64,000 nucleotides of DNA from Bimastos eiseni (taxonomy: Eukaryota > Annelida > Clitellata > Crassiclitellata > Lumbricidae). Where the stretch lies: positions 31,977,032 through 32,041,031 of the forward strand of contig OY365814.1 in NCBI GenBank assembly GCA_959347315.1. Direction: 5' to 3'. Below the pieces are notes generated by a model, which was not told the origin of the DNA, searched no databases, and saw only the letters and a list, made by a program, of their open reading frames with translations. Of the stretch, positions 44,760 through 57,095 are shown one piece after another (positions within the stretch are counted from its first letter, which is position 1; each line of letters starts with the position of its first letter). Both the position numbers and the translations under genes were made by a program.

Positions 44760-47700
44760 CTATTGCTTTTCCTTCTTCTTGGAGAAGGACGGAAGCCGGA
44801 AGCCTCGCTTCTTCTTCTTTTCCTTCGTCAGAGAACCCGTGTCCCCGGCCGGCGAATTCTAGAGTACAGAAAGTTGTATTCATTATAAATAATAAAGCAA
44901 TGATGAATTAATAATAATAATTACAGTAATAATTATAATAAATGATGGACATGTTATTTAGACAATATTTTCCACTTTTGGGTATGCTTTTCTGTTCATG
45001 AAAACATTCAACATTATTTATAAAGCATTTTCGTAATGCTTAGCCGCCCCTCTTTCGAGCTAAACGTTCTACATTGCCATAAACCTGAGTCGTCAGGTGT
45101 AGTGGTGATGATGATGACTATTGTAACAAAACTGAACAATTCATGACCATAAGCGATCACAAAATCAATTAATTTCACAACTAAATTGATACCACTGTAT
45201 AACAATTATTCACACCTCAAATGTTGGCAACGGCACCTGAAACTCCACTTGAAATCTTTCTGGACAACCTCTCTGACATGACGCAGCGCTCGTGCCATGT
45301 GATTAGCCTTCAATCAACACCTTATAAATTCTAATATCATGATTACACAATTAACCACCTGTTCACCTATTTATTAATATTAATTAAAATCCAGAGGGCT
45401 TTGAGACCAACCTCTTTGCTGCTGCGGTAGTCCAGTGTTTCTGCGCGACCAGATGGCACATCATGCAGAGCATCGTGTGATGAGGCTGAAGATTAAAACA
45501 AATTAATTAATTAATTATTGTGGTAATTAATAAATCTATGATATAACCAGCCTTACTGCCTTAGCCCTGGATTTAGGCTCACTAGATCATTTCAGGACTT
45601 TGAAGATTAAAACAAATTAATTAATTAATTAATTCATGTGCTAATTAATAAGTCTATGATACAACCAGTCTTACTAACTGTCTTTGCCCTGGATATAAGC
45701 TCGCTATATTATTTCAGCACTTTCAGCCGTGAAAAAACTGCTTCTGTGCAAAAGAAGACAATTCATTGCATGAAAAAACTGCTTCTGTGCAAAAGAAGAC
45801 AATTCATTGCATGAAAAAACTGCTTCTGTGCAAAAGAAGACAATTCATTGCATGAAAAAACTGCTTCTGTGCAAAAGAAGACAATTCATTGCATGAAAAA
45901 ACTGCTTCTGTGCAAAAGAAGACAATTCATTGCATGAAAAAACTGCTTCTGTGCAAAAGTAGACAATTCATTGCATCGACTTTAAAGCGCTAAATAACAA
46001 ACGCACCTGATTTGCATATTAACATTTTAAAATTACATATATTGAATTAGGTCTTCATTTTCTTAGCCTCGGCATACAAGTCTGATGGCCAGTCTCCTTT
46101 CCCTCGCCATCTCATCTTCTCACCGACAGCGTACTCATCATACCGAGGCGAATATGGGGAACAGATGGAGCAGAAAATAAAAAAATGTCTGCTCTGTTGG
46201 GGATTAGAACCCATAATCTCTTGCTCGATAGTACATCACCCTAATCACCAGGCCATCATGCATCTGACTAGATTCCCATTATAAATACCAGCATGTCAAA
46301 GACCACCCTACACAAGATAAAATGTTGACCCCAAAAGCCCCACAACCCTTCTCATGCTTTGAAGACCTGCCCAGACCCCTTACCCGATTTCTTCGACAGA
46401 CGAAGTGAGCCGGACTTCAGAAACTTTTTCTCTTTTTTCGCTACAGGCAAAATCGAAGTAACAACGAAATAACCAAACACATCCATGCAACAGATAACAA
46501 ACAATTCGCATGCAGACGATTAAGAAACAACCGATCAGGCAACACGAAACAACACAAAACAACAATTCACTTCAAACAACAATGATGCATGCTAGTCTTC
46601 ACGTGTGCTGCTTCACATGTGTCGCTTCACATGTATCACTTCACATGTGTCGCCTGGCTCGTACCGAAACCTAATGCAAGCATAACGCTACCCAAATGCT
46701 ACACAACCAATCACTAGTCTGTCACACGACTAAACATAGTAAACATCAAGAACCAAATATGGGTCTAATCATAATCAAGTATTTATATAGCGCCATTTGA
46801 AGTTACCGGCTCCTCTGACCCAGGCCAATGTCATCACTGACTAAGAGGGCAGTTTTCAGGTGCTTATGGAACTAATCAGAGGCAGAATAGTTGGTCCCAA
46901 AGTAGCCAGTTGGAGCCGGAGTGATCCAAAGTGACTAGGTAATATCTTTTTCTATGGTGTTCTGTCCTAGACATGTACAATAATCCGAAGACAAGAATTA
47001 ACAGACCAAATCGTGAATTCATCTGATAGTATAGTTCAATTACTATTGGAATGAATAAAAATTATCAGCTTCATTACACTACATATGAGCAGTATTACTT
47101 GCTCTAATTACACCATGTATGAGCAGTATTACCGGGTCTCAGTGTGTATCAGTCTAAACTGAAACTTACGCTCGGGAGCAGCAGCACGCTCGGGATAGCG
47201 AGCAGACTGAGTACGTTGAAGCTGGTCCTGCTCGTTGATCTCTGGACGAATGGGTGCTGGACAACGCAAGACAACGTCAAACATGCAACACACTCCAATG
47301 TAACACACTCTAACGTAACAACTCTAACGTAACTCAACATGCAACACCAAAACGTAATCCGCAATCCTGTAAATCTACAATTTCTCCATGGATGACATTG
47401 TGGAGTTAACAGTTAATGTCGACACAAGACATAATATGTATTGTATCTGTAATTTATGTAGAGCCACTGAAAGCCAGCACAGGAGAATAATGATGGTGGA
47501 AAACAGAAGAACATAGAACTGTTGACAAATGGCACTGACAGATGCGAGTAGAAAGCACCAGTGAATAAGACCGGTGGAAATTAGAGAATTTAAATCACTA
47601 GAAAACATGAGATAATAAATAAATCGCTGGTGGAAAATGGAGAATTACTATTGTAAACTATTATAAGAGCAGGAGAATAAAACTGTTGGAGAATTGATAA

Positions 47701-50700
47701 ATCATTTACAAAAACAGAAGGCAACTACCATGCAGTAAACACTCCACACACACACCGAGTCATATGTCTCCAATAAATCAACATAAATTAAAGAACCAAT
47801 CAATGTTAGGGGTCACATCCTACGACCTCTGACCTTTGAGCTGTTCTGGCTCCTTGCGTACCGCCGGTTCTGATGATTTCGGCTGGGAGTGAGGCGTCAG
47901 GACGGGCTTGACAGCGACCTGGACGGGGGGCGACACGTCGTCAACATTTGTCTCCAGAACAGGAACTCGGATGACGGGAGCTACAAAAATAACAACCAGA
48001 AGCCATTGCAACACAGTCTGACAAAACGACCTACCAACACAATCCATTGTAGATCAATGAAACTTGATATTGCTCCTCTTCAAGAAATTTACTCAGAGGC
48101 ACTCTGCACTTGCCCATATGATGCTAAATATCGTTTCATATGAATAATGCCACAACAGTTTGCAGACCACCTAATGACACAGTATAATACAAATGCATTT
48201 AGAATGGATTTCTATTGGTGCCAAGTTAGCTAACAATGCCATCGTGCTTCGACATTAACTAATCCGTTGAAACCTTAATTTTTGCCCACGCCCACCATGT
48301 CGGATGCACCACCGAGTACTCTGGGTATCTTGAAGGGCGTCATATCAATATCAAATTGATTGATTACCTGTATTGTAATGTAAAACTTACCTTTTAGTTC
48401 GGGCTGGAGTCAGAGTACTTTTGAGTAGTCACCACGAATGGGCACTACATAAATTATTTAATAAATTAATGACTTGAATTTCCATTTAATGATTCTAAAC
48501 CAGAGTTTGTTTATCAGCCTCTGAGACTCCAAGAAAACAAGAGCCTTGACTTAAAACAGGTCCACGTAAATTTTCATCCAGATGGTAAAGAAATGATCTA
48601 TGTAAATGCTTCATGGAAGCGGAATAAGATCGGTTTTTCCGCAGACCTGGAGGCATTGGCTTCGTTTCTCTCAGGTACAGTTCGCTGTCGACGCTCTTCC
48701 GGCCCTGATCCACTACGATCGATTCTTTCGGATCGAATCTTCGATCCAAAATCTCACTGTCAGAAAATGAGGCCTCTGAAAGAAACGAGTTTTATATGTA
48801 AATATTTGATTTCGTTGTCATAAATTTCCAATTTATTTATCAGGCAGATCCATAACGTGACCATTATTCAGTAATCTAATTTGCTTTAAGAAAGGCATCT
48901 AAATTTAGCACAATCATCCTAATCAGATAGTTAACAATGCTGAGGAAAGCTGGATAAACACAAACAAAATCGTCCTAAAGATTTCACCATCTTGTATTCT
49001 TAACATGGTTAACAAAATCCCAAGCGCTAAAAACCCACCAGAAACTAAAGCATCTTAATTAATTACAACCTTCTGGCAATGTCAGTGCCAAGCCTGGAAA
49101 AAGGAGGAGGGTGATGTTAGCCATCTCCCTCATTTAACAGGAACTGACCAACTCACCAACACCCCTGCGTGACTTCTTCTCCACTTCCCTCTTGTATTGA
49201 TCCAGATCGCGATCGGTGATATTCTCAAATGGATTTCCGAGTTGATAGTTTTTGTAGAAGAGGGCTTTCGGTTGATGGTCACGCTGGATGATGCCTCTGG
49301 ACGCGGCCGACACCAAGACATTGTCATAGCCACCGACCGCCTGACCAGCCTAGAACAACATCCAACAATAGCTGTTTTTTTCATCTATTGTACGAGTTCA
49401 TCACTGGTGAATATAAATGCAATCTATCCATTGTATCATTTGTGACACTTATCACTGGTAACTGTTAAGTGTAAAAGATTACAACATCGTATTGTATCCT
49501 TAGATTTATATAGCACTTCTCACAGAACAACCATTCAGAGAGCTAGAAGCCGATGGAGAGAATCCAGTCATTAGTTCAGCCCTAAGTGATTGAGGAAGGT
49601 CATTCCAGGTGGATGGACCCACAACAGCAATCTGTGTTCATTCGTTTAATAGATTCGGTATTTGCAATTTAATGACACTGTGTGATAACAATTTAATGAC
49701 ACTGTGTGATAACAAAAATTATCAGACGGCTCAAGTTCTTGCAGTGGCAGAGTTTTTGTAAATCCGTTTTCATTCGATGATCTATATATCGCCTTTCAAA
49801 GGCGACTACTCAGAGTCAGTCCTAACCCAGCCCAGACAGAGAAGAACCACTTTCAGGTGTTGACAGAAAATGCATAGAAATCGGGACATGAGAAAATAGT
49901 GTAAGCAGTGGACTTGATATATGTCCGAGGACAACAGAGGTCATTTCTTCGTACCCATCCCCACCAAATTGCCAGAGTCAGGTTCTGATCATGGTGATGA
50001 TGATGATGAGATAATTAGACAGAACTGAGCAGAGAGATCAAGACAAGCGATGATGAACTATTTGTATTACTTGCCTTGATCCTTTGAGCCTCTTCCCAGG
50101 TGAGGCCTTCAAGGATCGTCGACTGGGGTCCAGCGGTTATCGAATCTTCGAAATACTCTTTACGAATCTACAGAAAGAAATTCCAATGCGTCAATGAATT
50201 GCATTTATCGTTTTGTGAAAAATTAAGTCAATCAATTAAGAAAATTAAGCAAACGAGTAACACAGATTGAAACTCAACAATCAATCACTGCACGATTCAA
50301 CCAAATCCATAATAGCATCTAACCAATCAATCAATAAGTCAGTGAATAAGTCAAATAATGAGTCAGTGAATAAGTCAATTAATAAGGCAGTGAATAAGTC
50401 AATTAATAAGTCCGTCAATAAGTCAGTCAATAAGACAATAAAGAAGCAAGCAAGTAAGTACGTAAGTAAGTAAGTCAGCCAGCTAGCCAACCAGTCAGTA
50501 ATCAGATAATCAGTCATTCCATCATTAAATTGATTAATGAAAATGTCTGTGGTTCTATTTCACCTCTTTCACTTTTTCCCTCAATTCGCGCGGATTCTTT
50601 CCCTGAGGGGCGAACTTATTCGTGCTGACGGCCTTCACGGAAGAACTGCGCGACTTCGACAGTCCACCTGAATTCGAATCCGACACCCACTGCAACCAGA

Positions 50701-51802
50701 AACAAACATTTCCCCATTACAATAAGTCCAGGCCTCAACATTGCAGATATGTATATGCAGAAAAATCCTGTGTCCTAGGTAAACATTCCAGTCCCCTGAG
50801 CAGAGTAATCACGAGCTCCTATGCAAGAAATTTCCCTAGGCAGAAGAATCTGGGCCACAAGAGGAAGAGGAATTACAAAAATGCAATAAAATAATAATGG
50901 TTGGCTAAAGAAAGGTGTGTTGATCATACCTAACCTGGTGCCTTACCTAGTGCATCACTATTACATTATATTTTGACAGGATTACAACAAGTATCAATCA
51001 GATTAGTGGCACACCTTAACAGGGGTCTTTCTATCCAGGGGAGTGTCACGTCCAGAAAATTCCTCCTTGTGGTAAGTGTTTGGACTGACGGTCAACTCCG
51101 GCCGAGCGGTTCTCCTCTGCGCCAGCAACTGCCTGCAAAACAAGAAATTGGTTTCAATAATTCTAAATTGCAGAAAGGTAGTCTAGGCCTACAAACCCAA
51201 CATTGTAATCCTATTGATAACTCTTGTGATATTCAATACATATCCCATGAATATAAAACTCTAACCACTGACTTGATTTGAGATTTAAAATCGAAGTTTT
51301 ACCGGTGATTTGATTTGAGATGTCGAATATGCAGGTTAAAAAAAATACGCCAGAGCCATATCCAGATATTAACATGGCTCAAAGAGCATCTTTTGGAAAA
51401 TTCTCGATGTCACTTGACAAAGGAATTGCTGCCCGAGTTAATACTGAGAACTAACGACAAATTCGACAGGTCTTTATCTTCGGTAAACGACGACAGAGAA
51501 TTGGTCGGTACGTCCGTTGTGCTCTGGGAACGAAGGGTCTTCTGACGCGAGGCAGAGTCCCGATATATGTATCCCGTGCAGTAGCCCTAAGCAACAAACC
51601 AATCCATTTAACACATATAGAACTTTAACAGCATTAACTTTTAAACCTTAAAAAATTAGCAATGGCCATGAAGTATTAGACTTCATTTTCTGGCATCAGC
51701 AATTAAGGACAGGTCCTCACCCTCGCTGTCTCATCTTCCCTTCGACATTATACGGCGGGTGTACTCATTATATCAAAGCTGCTAGGAAGGTTAAGGTGGA
51801 TG

Positions 51803-51836
<34 letters not shown>

Positions 51837-54800
51837 CATATATTATGTATATACATACATACAGAAATCTCAAAGCAAATTTCTAGCCTGGCAGGGATTT
51901 GAAGTCCAGTCCAGCATACTAACCAAAATAATTTATTAATTTATAAGAAGGAGGATTTATCTGGCACCCCTCAGGAACCTCAACTCAGGAGCGCTCCCGA
52001 TCCCACCTGTGCTATACAGGACAGTCTGAGGTTGGCATTGAACGGTGGAGTGGCCTATGGCCACTAGGCAAACTACACCATATAATAATAACAATAGTTC
52101 TCTGACACATGGTTTCCATTCATCCATTGAAAATGCAGTCTCTCAAAATGAAAACAAACTCAAAACAGTTACATGTAGTAAATATGATTAAATTGAGATT
52201 GAGCTCACAGCGTTGTCTAGCTGTCGCATCAGAGCCTCGAATTCCACTTCACCGTAGCACCACTTGTTTGCCGCGTTGACACCAGGTGGCAGCTCACGTT
52301 CAGTATCGTTCGTCACCTGAAGCGTCTCATTCGAAGGGATGTGGATGTTGTTCAGACCAACAGGAATCAGACTCATCTGAAAATTATATATATACACATC
52401 TAAGCACACACACGCACGCATATACACATAAATAGATACAAACAAACACATATATACACAGTATAACAAATATATACAAACACATTATATACATACATAA
52501 ATACATACACATTCATTAATATGTATACATCCATACACACACATATACATGTATACATATATGTATATATATATATATACACATACATATATATGTATAT
52601 TTATATGCATGCACATATACTCATATATACGCATATACGTATATCAATCAGAACATGTACTGGTTTTGTGTATCAGTCCTACAACACTCAAGCCCAGTGT
52701 AATGTAAAGGAGCATTTATATAGCGTTCCGTACCGATATCTACCCAGAGACACTCTCTGTGCTGGCCCACATGATGCTAAATGTCACATATCAGTTAGCA
52801 AAAGTCGTCTAGTGATTTAAAACTCAAGAGGTCATCGGCCAAATGGACCGTTACATTAAACTGACCCTTCTTCATGTTCACACACTGGTAATCGAATGAC
52901 GAACACCTCATGCCCAACAGAAATCACTAATTACCAAGTCGATTTATCTGGACAGAGAGGGTCCTACCTGTGTCTCAACAGCGATCATGAGGTTATTTGC
53001 GACGTGGAAAGTCTCCTCGATGGTTTCTCCGCTAACGACGACGCCAAAGTTGCGCAGGAACAAAACCTGCAACACATTCAGAAACAGAAATTTAACGACC
53101 ACAGAAAGGTGAGAATTAGGGATGAACACAACTCGACTCGGAAACTCGGAATCACAACAGGTCCAAGTTTTGATAAAAATCGGCTATCCAATTCTCCGAC
53201 CTGAAAACCAAAATCTGATTTATTTATTTCCAAAATGACAATCAAAAAAACTAAAAACACAAATGTTTTTACTATAAGTATTTACTAGTTAAGTACTACT
53301 TTCCTAGTGTAAACTGAGGCAAAAAATTCATAAGACATTCCTGTTCTTTGGCCCAAGCACAGATGTCCACTGAAAGCGCTGACTGCAGAGCAATATCAAT
53401 CGCAGAGAAACTCTTGACACCAGAAGCTGCATCTTACCTTGCTGTTCTTATTAAATGAGTGCATCAGATGAGCGCAGTTCTCCGGATAAGCCAGACTGCC
53501 AACGTAGTCTGCATAGGAAATCTCGCCAATGACCATTGCTTCATGACACAGGGGCAGAAGACCACACTTCAGGACGGACAGCTGACCGAAAAACACAAGC
53601 AATTAGTTATCTTAAATACATGTCACTGCACATTCATTTTGCAAATTTATATAGCACCCCTTTAAGATATCTACTCAAAGGCGCTCTCTACGCTGGCATA
53701 TATTATGATGTTAAGTGTCATTAAAAATGGATATATACATCAGTTAGCAAAACAACGCACAGTGAGCTGAATAGAGTCGCCAGTGGTGGGCCCACGCACA
53801 AGCGGGGAACCAACCAACGGATATCCGTTGACAGCTGACATATGGAACAGATGACAAAATCTCAAACTTAAACGAAAAATTAAGTCGAATGTTTGCTGTT
53901 ATATCTCATCACGTACCACAAGCAATCTGAACACTACCACCAATATGGCCACTACGCCACCATCACTACCACCACCCACACCACCACATCGATAACAACA
54001 AAAATAACAAGTATTAAAAGTTCAGAGTAATCAATAATAACAACTAAACAGAAATCACAGACGCTTACACTATAGTCTACATTACATGGTTCAAAGAACT
54101 CAACAGACCAGAGATCATCCTACCGAAATCGCCAGAGGACTCGAGATGAAGAAGGTGCAATTGACGTCTGGTCGGGCTGCATACAGCGCACCGTGAAGAG
54201 CAACCGATTCCGGACAGTACCCAAGATTCGTGCAGCCGTTGTCAACGATGTTTCCGGCGACATCAACCTTGACCAGATGCGCAGCAGTCACCTCGTCGCA
54301 CAGTATGCCGAAGGGATTGATGAGGAACTGGTCAGACTCTCTGGCAAGTCGAGCCTGAAAAGTAGAAAGAAAAGACGTCTGAGAAGATGGATTATATTAT
54401 ACAAAGTTTACAAACTCTGAGAGCAACACTAAATTTAAAATGCAAATTGTTCTTTTTGTACCAACATTTCCCAATATTTTTAGGCCGTGGAACCCTTTTA
54501 AATTTTTAAATTGAACCCCCCCGTCCAAAACTAAACATATTCTGTTGTATGTACAAATGCTTGAAAATGCAGACAACACAGGTTTAGGCCCAGAATAGAT
54601 TAATTGCAACACAAATATCGATGACCATGACATATGAGCAGTAGCCTTGAAGGGGTGCTATATAAATCTCTGTAATGAATGATGAATGATTCTCTTGCAT
54701 ATAAAGTTACACACAGGTGCTAAGCAAAAAGCACCCATGAAATTTTTTTATAAATTATTTTGGATTGTTTGAAGCCTGTTGTTCACACTGAAAGTTTTCT

Positions 54801-56521
54801 GCAGAACTTTTGTCTTCACCTCAATGGAACACAGTTTGGGAAACTCTGGTCTATACAGTGATAGTGCAACGTTGACAGCTTTTCAACCTTGGTTTGTTAA
54901 GCATCTTACTAATGAATTAGGGATGAATTGACTGTAAATTTCCTACCTAGAACCGAGCAATACGAGTGAGTAGTACTATGTCCGAGTATCGAACATTTAA
55001 AAAGACTCATTCTCTTGATTTTTATTTGCAGTTTGCACAATTTTCATGACTTCGTTTACCTATTGACAATTTAAATGCAGTGCTTGGCATGGTAAACAAA
55101 GCCCATCCAAACTGTCATCCACTTTGGACAAAAACAAGGTAAACATAAAACTTCACATAAATGCATGTCATTTTCAGTATTTCAATACGAAAATGATAAA
55201 AAAAATATACGTTCATCATTTTGTATATATAAAATCCGAATTTAATTTTCAAAATTTTATTTGAGCTGTATAAATGCTTCGATATCATCATTGGCGTCAC
55301 ATACCGAGATGGAGCAGGAGGCACCATCGTCCCATCTGTGGATGCTGGCCAGCCGGTAGCAGGCGGCCAGCTTACACCTCAGCACCTTCTCCCCCTTTCT
55401 GTAGTTCAACGCCTCGGCCCCTCGAATGTCAGAGATTGGAGCTACTGGCCCCACTACAACACCCAGTATCATCATTGATCCCATTGTTTTTATTGACATC
55501 ATTATTATTTTTATCATTACTAATAGTAGAATATCATTATCATTGTTATAGTTACCATAATTATTATCATTATAGCTATCATTATCATTGCTATCATTAT
55601 TAGCATCATAAATATCATCATCATCATCATTATAATTAGCATTATATAATTATTATTATCATTATATTATAATTATGATCATTATTATTATAATCATTAT
55701 TATTATCATCATTATAATAATTATTATTATCACGATTATTATCATAATCATCATTATTTTTATCATTATAATGATTATCATCATCATTCTAATACCGTGT
55801 CGACTGGTGTAAGATGAGGCAGCGTCTGCATTTCCTGTTTTGATCTGTTGTGCCACGATCTGTTCCACACCGTGTCGAAAAGCCTGGCTCTGGATGAATC
55901 CTGATTGCAGTTTAGGACTGCTACCTATGAACACACCATCACAACAGAAATCAACTCAGGAGGTCATGGGTACAACCTCTTATCAGGACAAATCTCAGTT
56001 CATTACCAGCAAAAGCACCTTGTGCAATATTTATTTACATGTACAATGTAACGCCACTGTAATCACATATAATCTAATTTAACTGTAAAGTATCTACTCC
56101 AAGTACTCTGAGGATGTCTGTTCTCCAATTGCTGGTTATGATCATTTTGTGATTCTTTGATTGTTCATATCATGATGTTCCCACAGTGTGTTTACAGGCA
56201 GTTCAATGAAGTACATACTCTCTAACTTACTAGCAACATATTGTAACTGTGAAACATTTACATATGGCATAATGTTACTGTAACATGTAATTACATGCAA
56301 TTTAATGCAGCTGCAAACAAACTTAGTATAACTGTAATAAGTTGTTATATGTAACCAAAAAGCAGCAGTAACACTGTACTACAATCAATAATGAACTCGA
56401 TTGAAGTGATTGAGAGTATCAATGTCATCTATACCTTCGTGGAACACATAGTCGTGGCCCAAGCCGTTTAAAGTCTTTGTTGCAGCCATAGCTTAGAATG
56501 GAATCTTTGTCTTCCACAGAC
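44760..56521 (-). CDS. ADD1: Adducin, about 722 aa, 18 coding exons
   Basis: Adducin caps fast-growing actin ends and recruits spectrin at the membrane skeleton. Minus-strand coding exons: 56489-56435, 55924-55796, 55453-55305, 54354-54124, 53581-53438, 53066-52968, 52376-52209, 51586-51512, 51128-51015, 50689-50564, 50167-50075, 49349-49157, 48775-48647, 47980-47834, 47256-47170, 46440-46384, 45485-45412, 44858-44760. Start MAATKTLNGLGHDY; the 5' UTR continues to an acceptor at 56521. The aldolase-II-like head (about 60-350) has DIRGAEALNYRKGEKVLRCKL, FLINPFGIL, GALYAARPDVNC and LKCGLLPL. The neck/tail has FEALMRQLDNAGY-TGYIYR, NPRELREKVKEIRKEYFEDS with TAGPQST, and GIIQRDHQPKAL with NPFENIT. 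The end KKKKRGFRLPSFSKKKEKQ is the MARCKS-like domain. The junction of exons 8 and 9 is uncertain: phase is kept with exon 8 ending 51512 and exon 9 starting 51128. Intron 11 is GC-AG. Which adducin paralogue of vertebrates matches best cannot be told. Confidence 0.93.
45228..45345 (-). mobile_element. Dispersed repeat 'GTAATCTCCAAATTTCTAAAG' family
   Basis: Minus strand: GTAATCATGATATTAGAATT, ACATGGCACGAGCGCTGCGT, CATGTCAGAGAGGTTGTCC and AGAAAGATTTCAAGTGG. In the last adducin intron. Confidence 0.45.
45731..45976. repeat. 41-bp minisatellite, 6 near-identical copies
   Basis: Units start at 45731, 45772, 45813, 45854, 45895 and 45936; only the last has a substitution (AAAGTAG for AAAGAAG). 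On the adducin sense strand each unit reads TTGTCTTCTTTTGCACAG, a good 3' splice site. It lies in intron 16, upstream of the acceptor at 45486. Confidence 0.95.
46190..46265 (-). mobile_element. tRNA-like SINE head
   Basis: Minus strand: GATGGCCTGGTGATTAGGGT (box A-like) and ATTATGGGTTCTAATCCCC (box B-like). Between adducin exons 16 and 15. Confidence 0.45.
46384..46440 (-). CDS. Adducin exon 16: second MARCKS-like basic block
   Basis: A 57-nt exon with acceptor TTTTGCCTGTAG and donor GTAAGG, in phase with its neighbours. It encodes KKEKKFLKSGSLRLSKKS, very like the terminal block RGFRLPSFSKKKEKQ. Because both flanking introns are in the same phase, it could be a cassette exon that keeps frame when skipped. 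The other frame through this exon (46380-46565) is a chance ORF. Confidence 0.75.
46778..46900 (+). mobile_element. TATATAGCGCC-type dispersed repeat
   Basis: AGTATTTATATAGCGCCATT, GACCCAGGCCAATGTCATCA and GAGGGCAGTTTTCAGGTGC. Intron of adducin. Confidence 0.45.
49495..49640 (+). mobile_element. TATATAGCAC-type dispersed repeat
   Basis: TTAGATTTATATAGCACTTC, then GAGGAAGGTCATTCCAGGTG and GATGGACCCACAACAGCAAT, similar in plan to the copy at 30245-30560. A second, shorter copy (CTATATATCGCCTTTCAAAG) is at 49775-49860. Confidence 0.5.
50290..50490. repeat. 12/24-bp AATAAGTCAGTG tandem repeat
   Basis: Many units of AATAAGTCAGTG and AATAAGTCAATT, in the intron between adducin exons 11 and 10. 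It causes Asn-Lys-Ser ORFs on the plus strand. Confidence 0.85.
51801..51862. repeat. (TA)n/(CATA)n microsatellite
   Basis: TATATATATACATATATATA and similar; adducin intron 7. Confidence 0.9.
52385..52645. repeat. AT/CA-rich microsatellite complex
   Basis: Long mix of ATACATAT, ACACACAC and TATATA. It starts about 9 bases upstream of the adducin exon 7 acceptor (52376) and forms most of that intron's 3' part on the minus strand. Confidence 0.85.
52705..52810 (+). mobile_element. TATATAGCG-type dispersed repeat
   Basis: GCATTTATATAGCGTTCCGT, ATCTACCCAGAGACACTC and GATGCTAAATGTCAC. Shares these parts with the copy at 53635-53720. Confidence 0.6.
53635..53740 (+). mobile_element. TATATAGCAC-type dispersed repeat
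   Basis: CAAATTTATATAGCACCCCT, ATATCTACTCAAAGGCGCTC and GATGTTAAGTGTCATT. In the adducin intron next to exon 5. Confidence 0.6.
55495..55795. repeat. (ATT/ATC)n trinucleotide repeat filling adducin intron 2
   Basis: ATTATTATCATC-type sequence across nearly the whole 342-base intron, directly touching the splice donor of exon 2 (55796). Confidence 0.92.
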
Positions 56522-56609
56522 CTGAAAAATATCAGACGGTTCTTATGAGGCTTCTAGAGACCCATATGAGGACTGCAGCCGAGTTAGAGTAGCAACGTCA
56601 AGGTCAGAG

Positions 56610-57095
56610 GCTAGCTGGCAATAAATAACATAGTGTCTTGTAATAATCATTCATAAAAAATAGTGTCAAGGTGAAAGTTTGGCATCAGTGGGCAGTAATT
56701 AACATAGTACCTTGTAAGAGGCTTTGATAAATAGGGTCAAGGTCAGAGCTTGACATTAATTAGCAGTAATTAACATAGTGCCTTTTAAAAGTCATTCATA
56801 AATAGTATCAAGGTGAAAGTTTGGCATCAGTGGGCAGTAATTAACATAGTACCTTGTAAGAGTCTTTGATAAATAGGGTCAAGGTCAGAGCATGGCATTA
56901 ATTAGCAGTAATTAACATAGTGCCTTTTAAAAGTCATTCATAAATAGTATCAAGGTGAAAGTTTGGCATCAGTGGGCAGTAATTAGCATAGTACCTTGTA
57001 AGAGTCTTTGATAAATAGGGTCAAGGTCAGAGCTTGGCATTAATTAGCAGTAATTAACATAGTGCCTTGTAAAAGTCATTGATACATAGATTAAC
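56610..57095. repeat. About 142-bp tandem repeat made of two half-units
   Basis: The landmark GTTTGGCATCAGTGGGCAGT recurs at 56678, 56819 and 56961 (spacing 141 and 142). Between these lies a related half with GAGCTTGGCATTAATTAGC. It begins about 90 bases upstream of the adducin 5' UTR exon. Confidence 0.85.

Noticed and set aside
46050..46140. Possible extra adducin exon
   Set aside because: The sequence resembles a dispersed repeat also seen near 51680 and lacks splice sites in phase.
46380..46565. 61-codon minus ORF with a hydrophobic start
   Set aside because: Uses a different frame through adducin exon 16; the frame giving KKFLKSGSLRLSKK fits the phases of both neighbours.
51015..51132. 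Adducin exon 9 starting at 51132
   Set aside because: That acceptor needs a phase-2 donor in exon 8, where only weak sites exist. The AG four bases later (start 51128) joins in phase 0 with the donor at 51512. The point remains uncertain.
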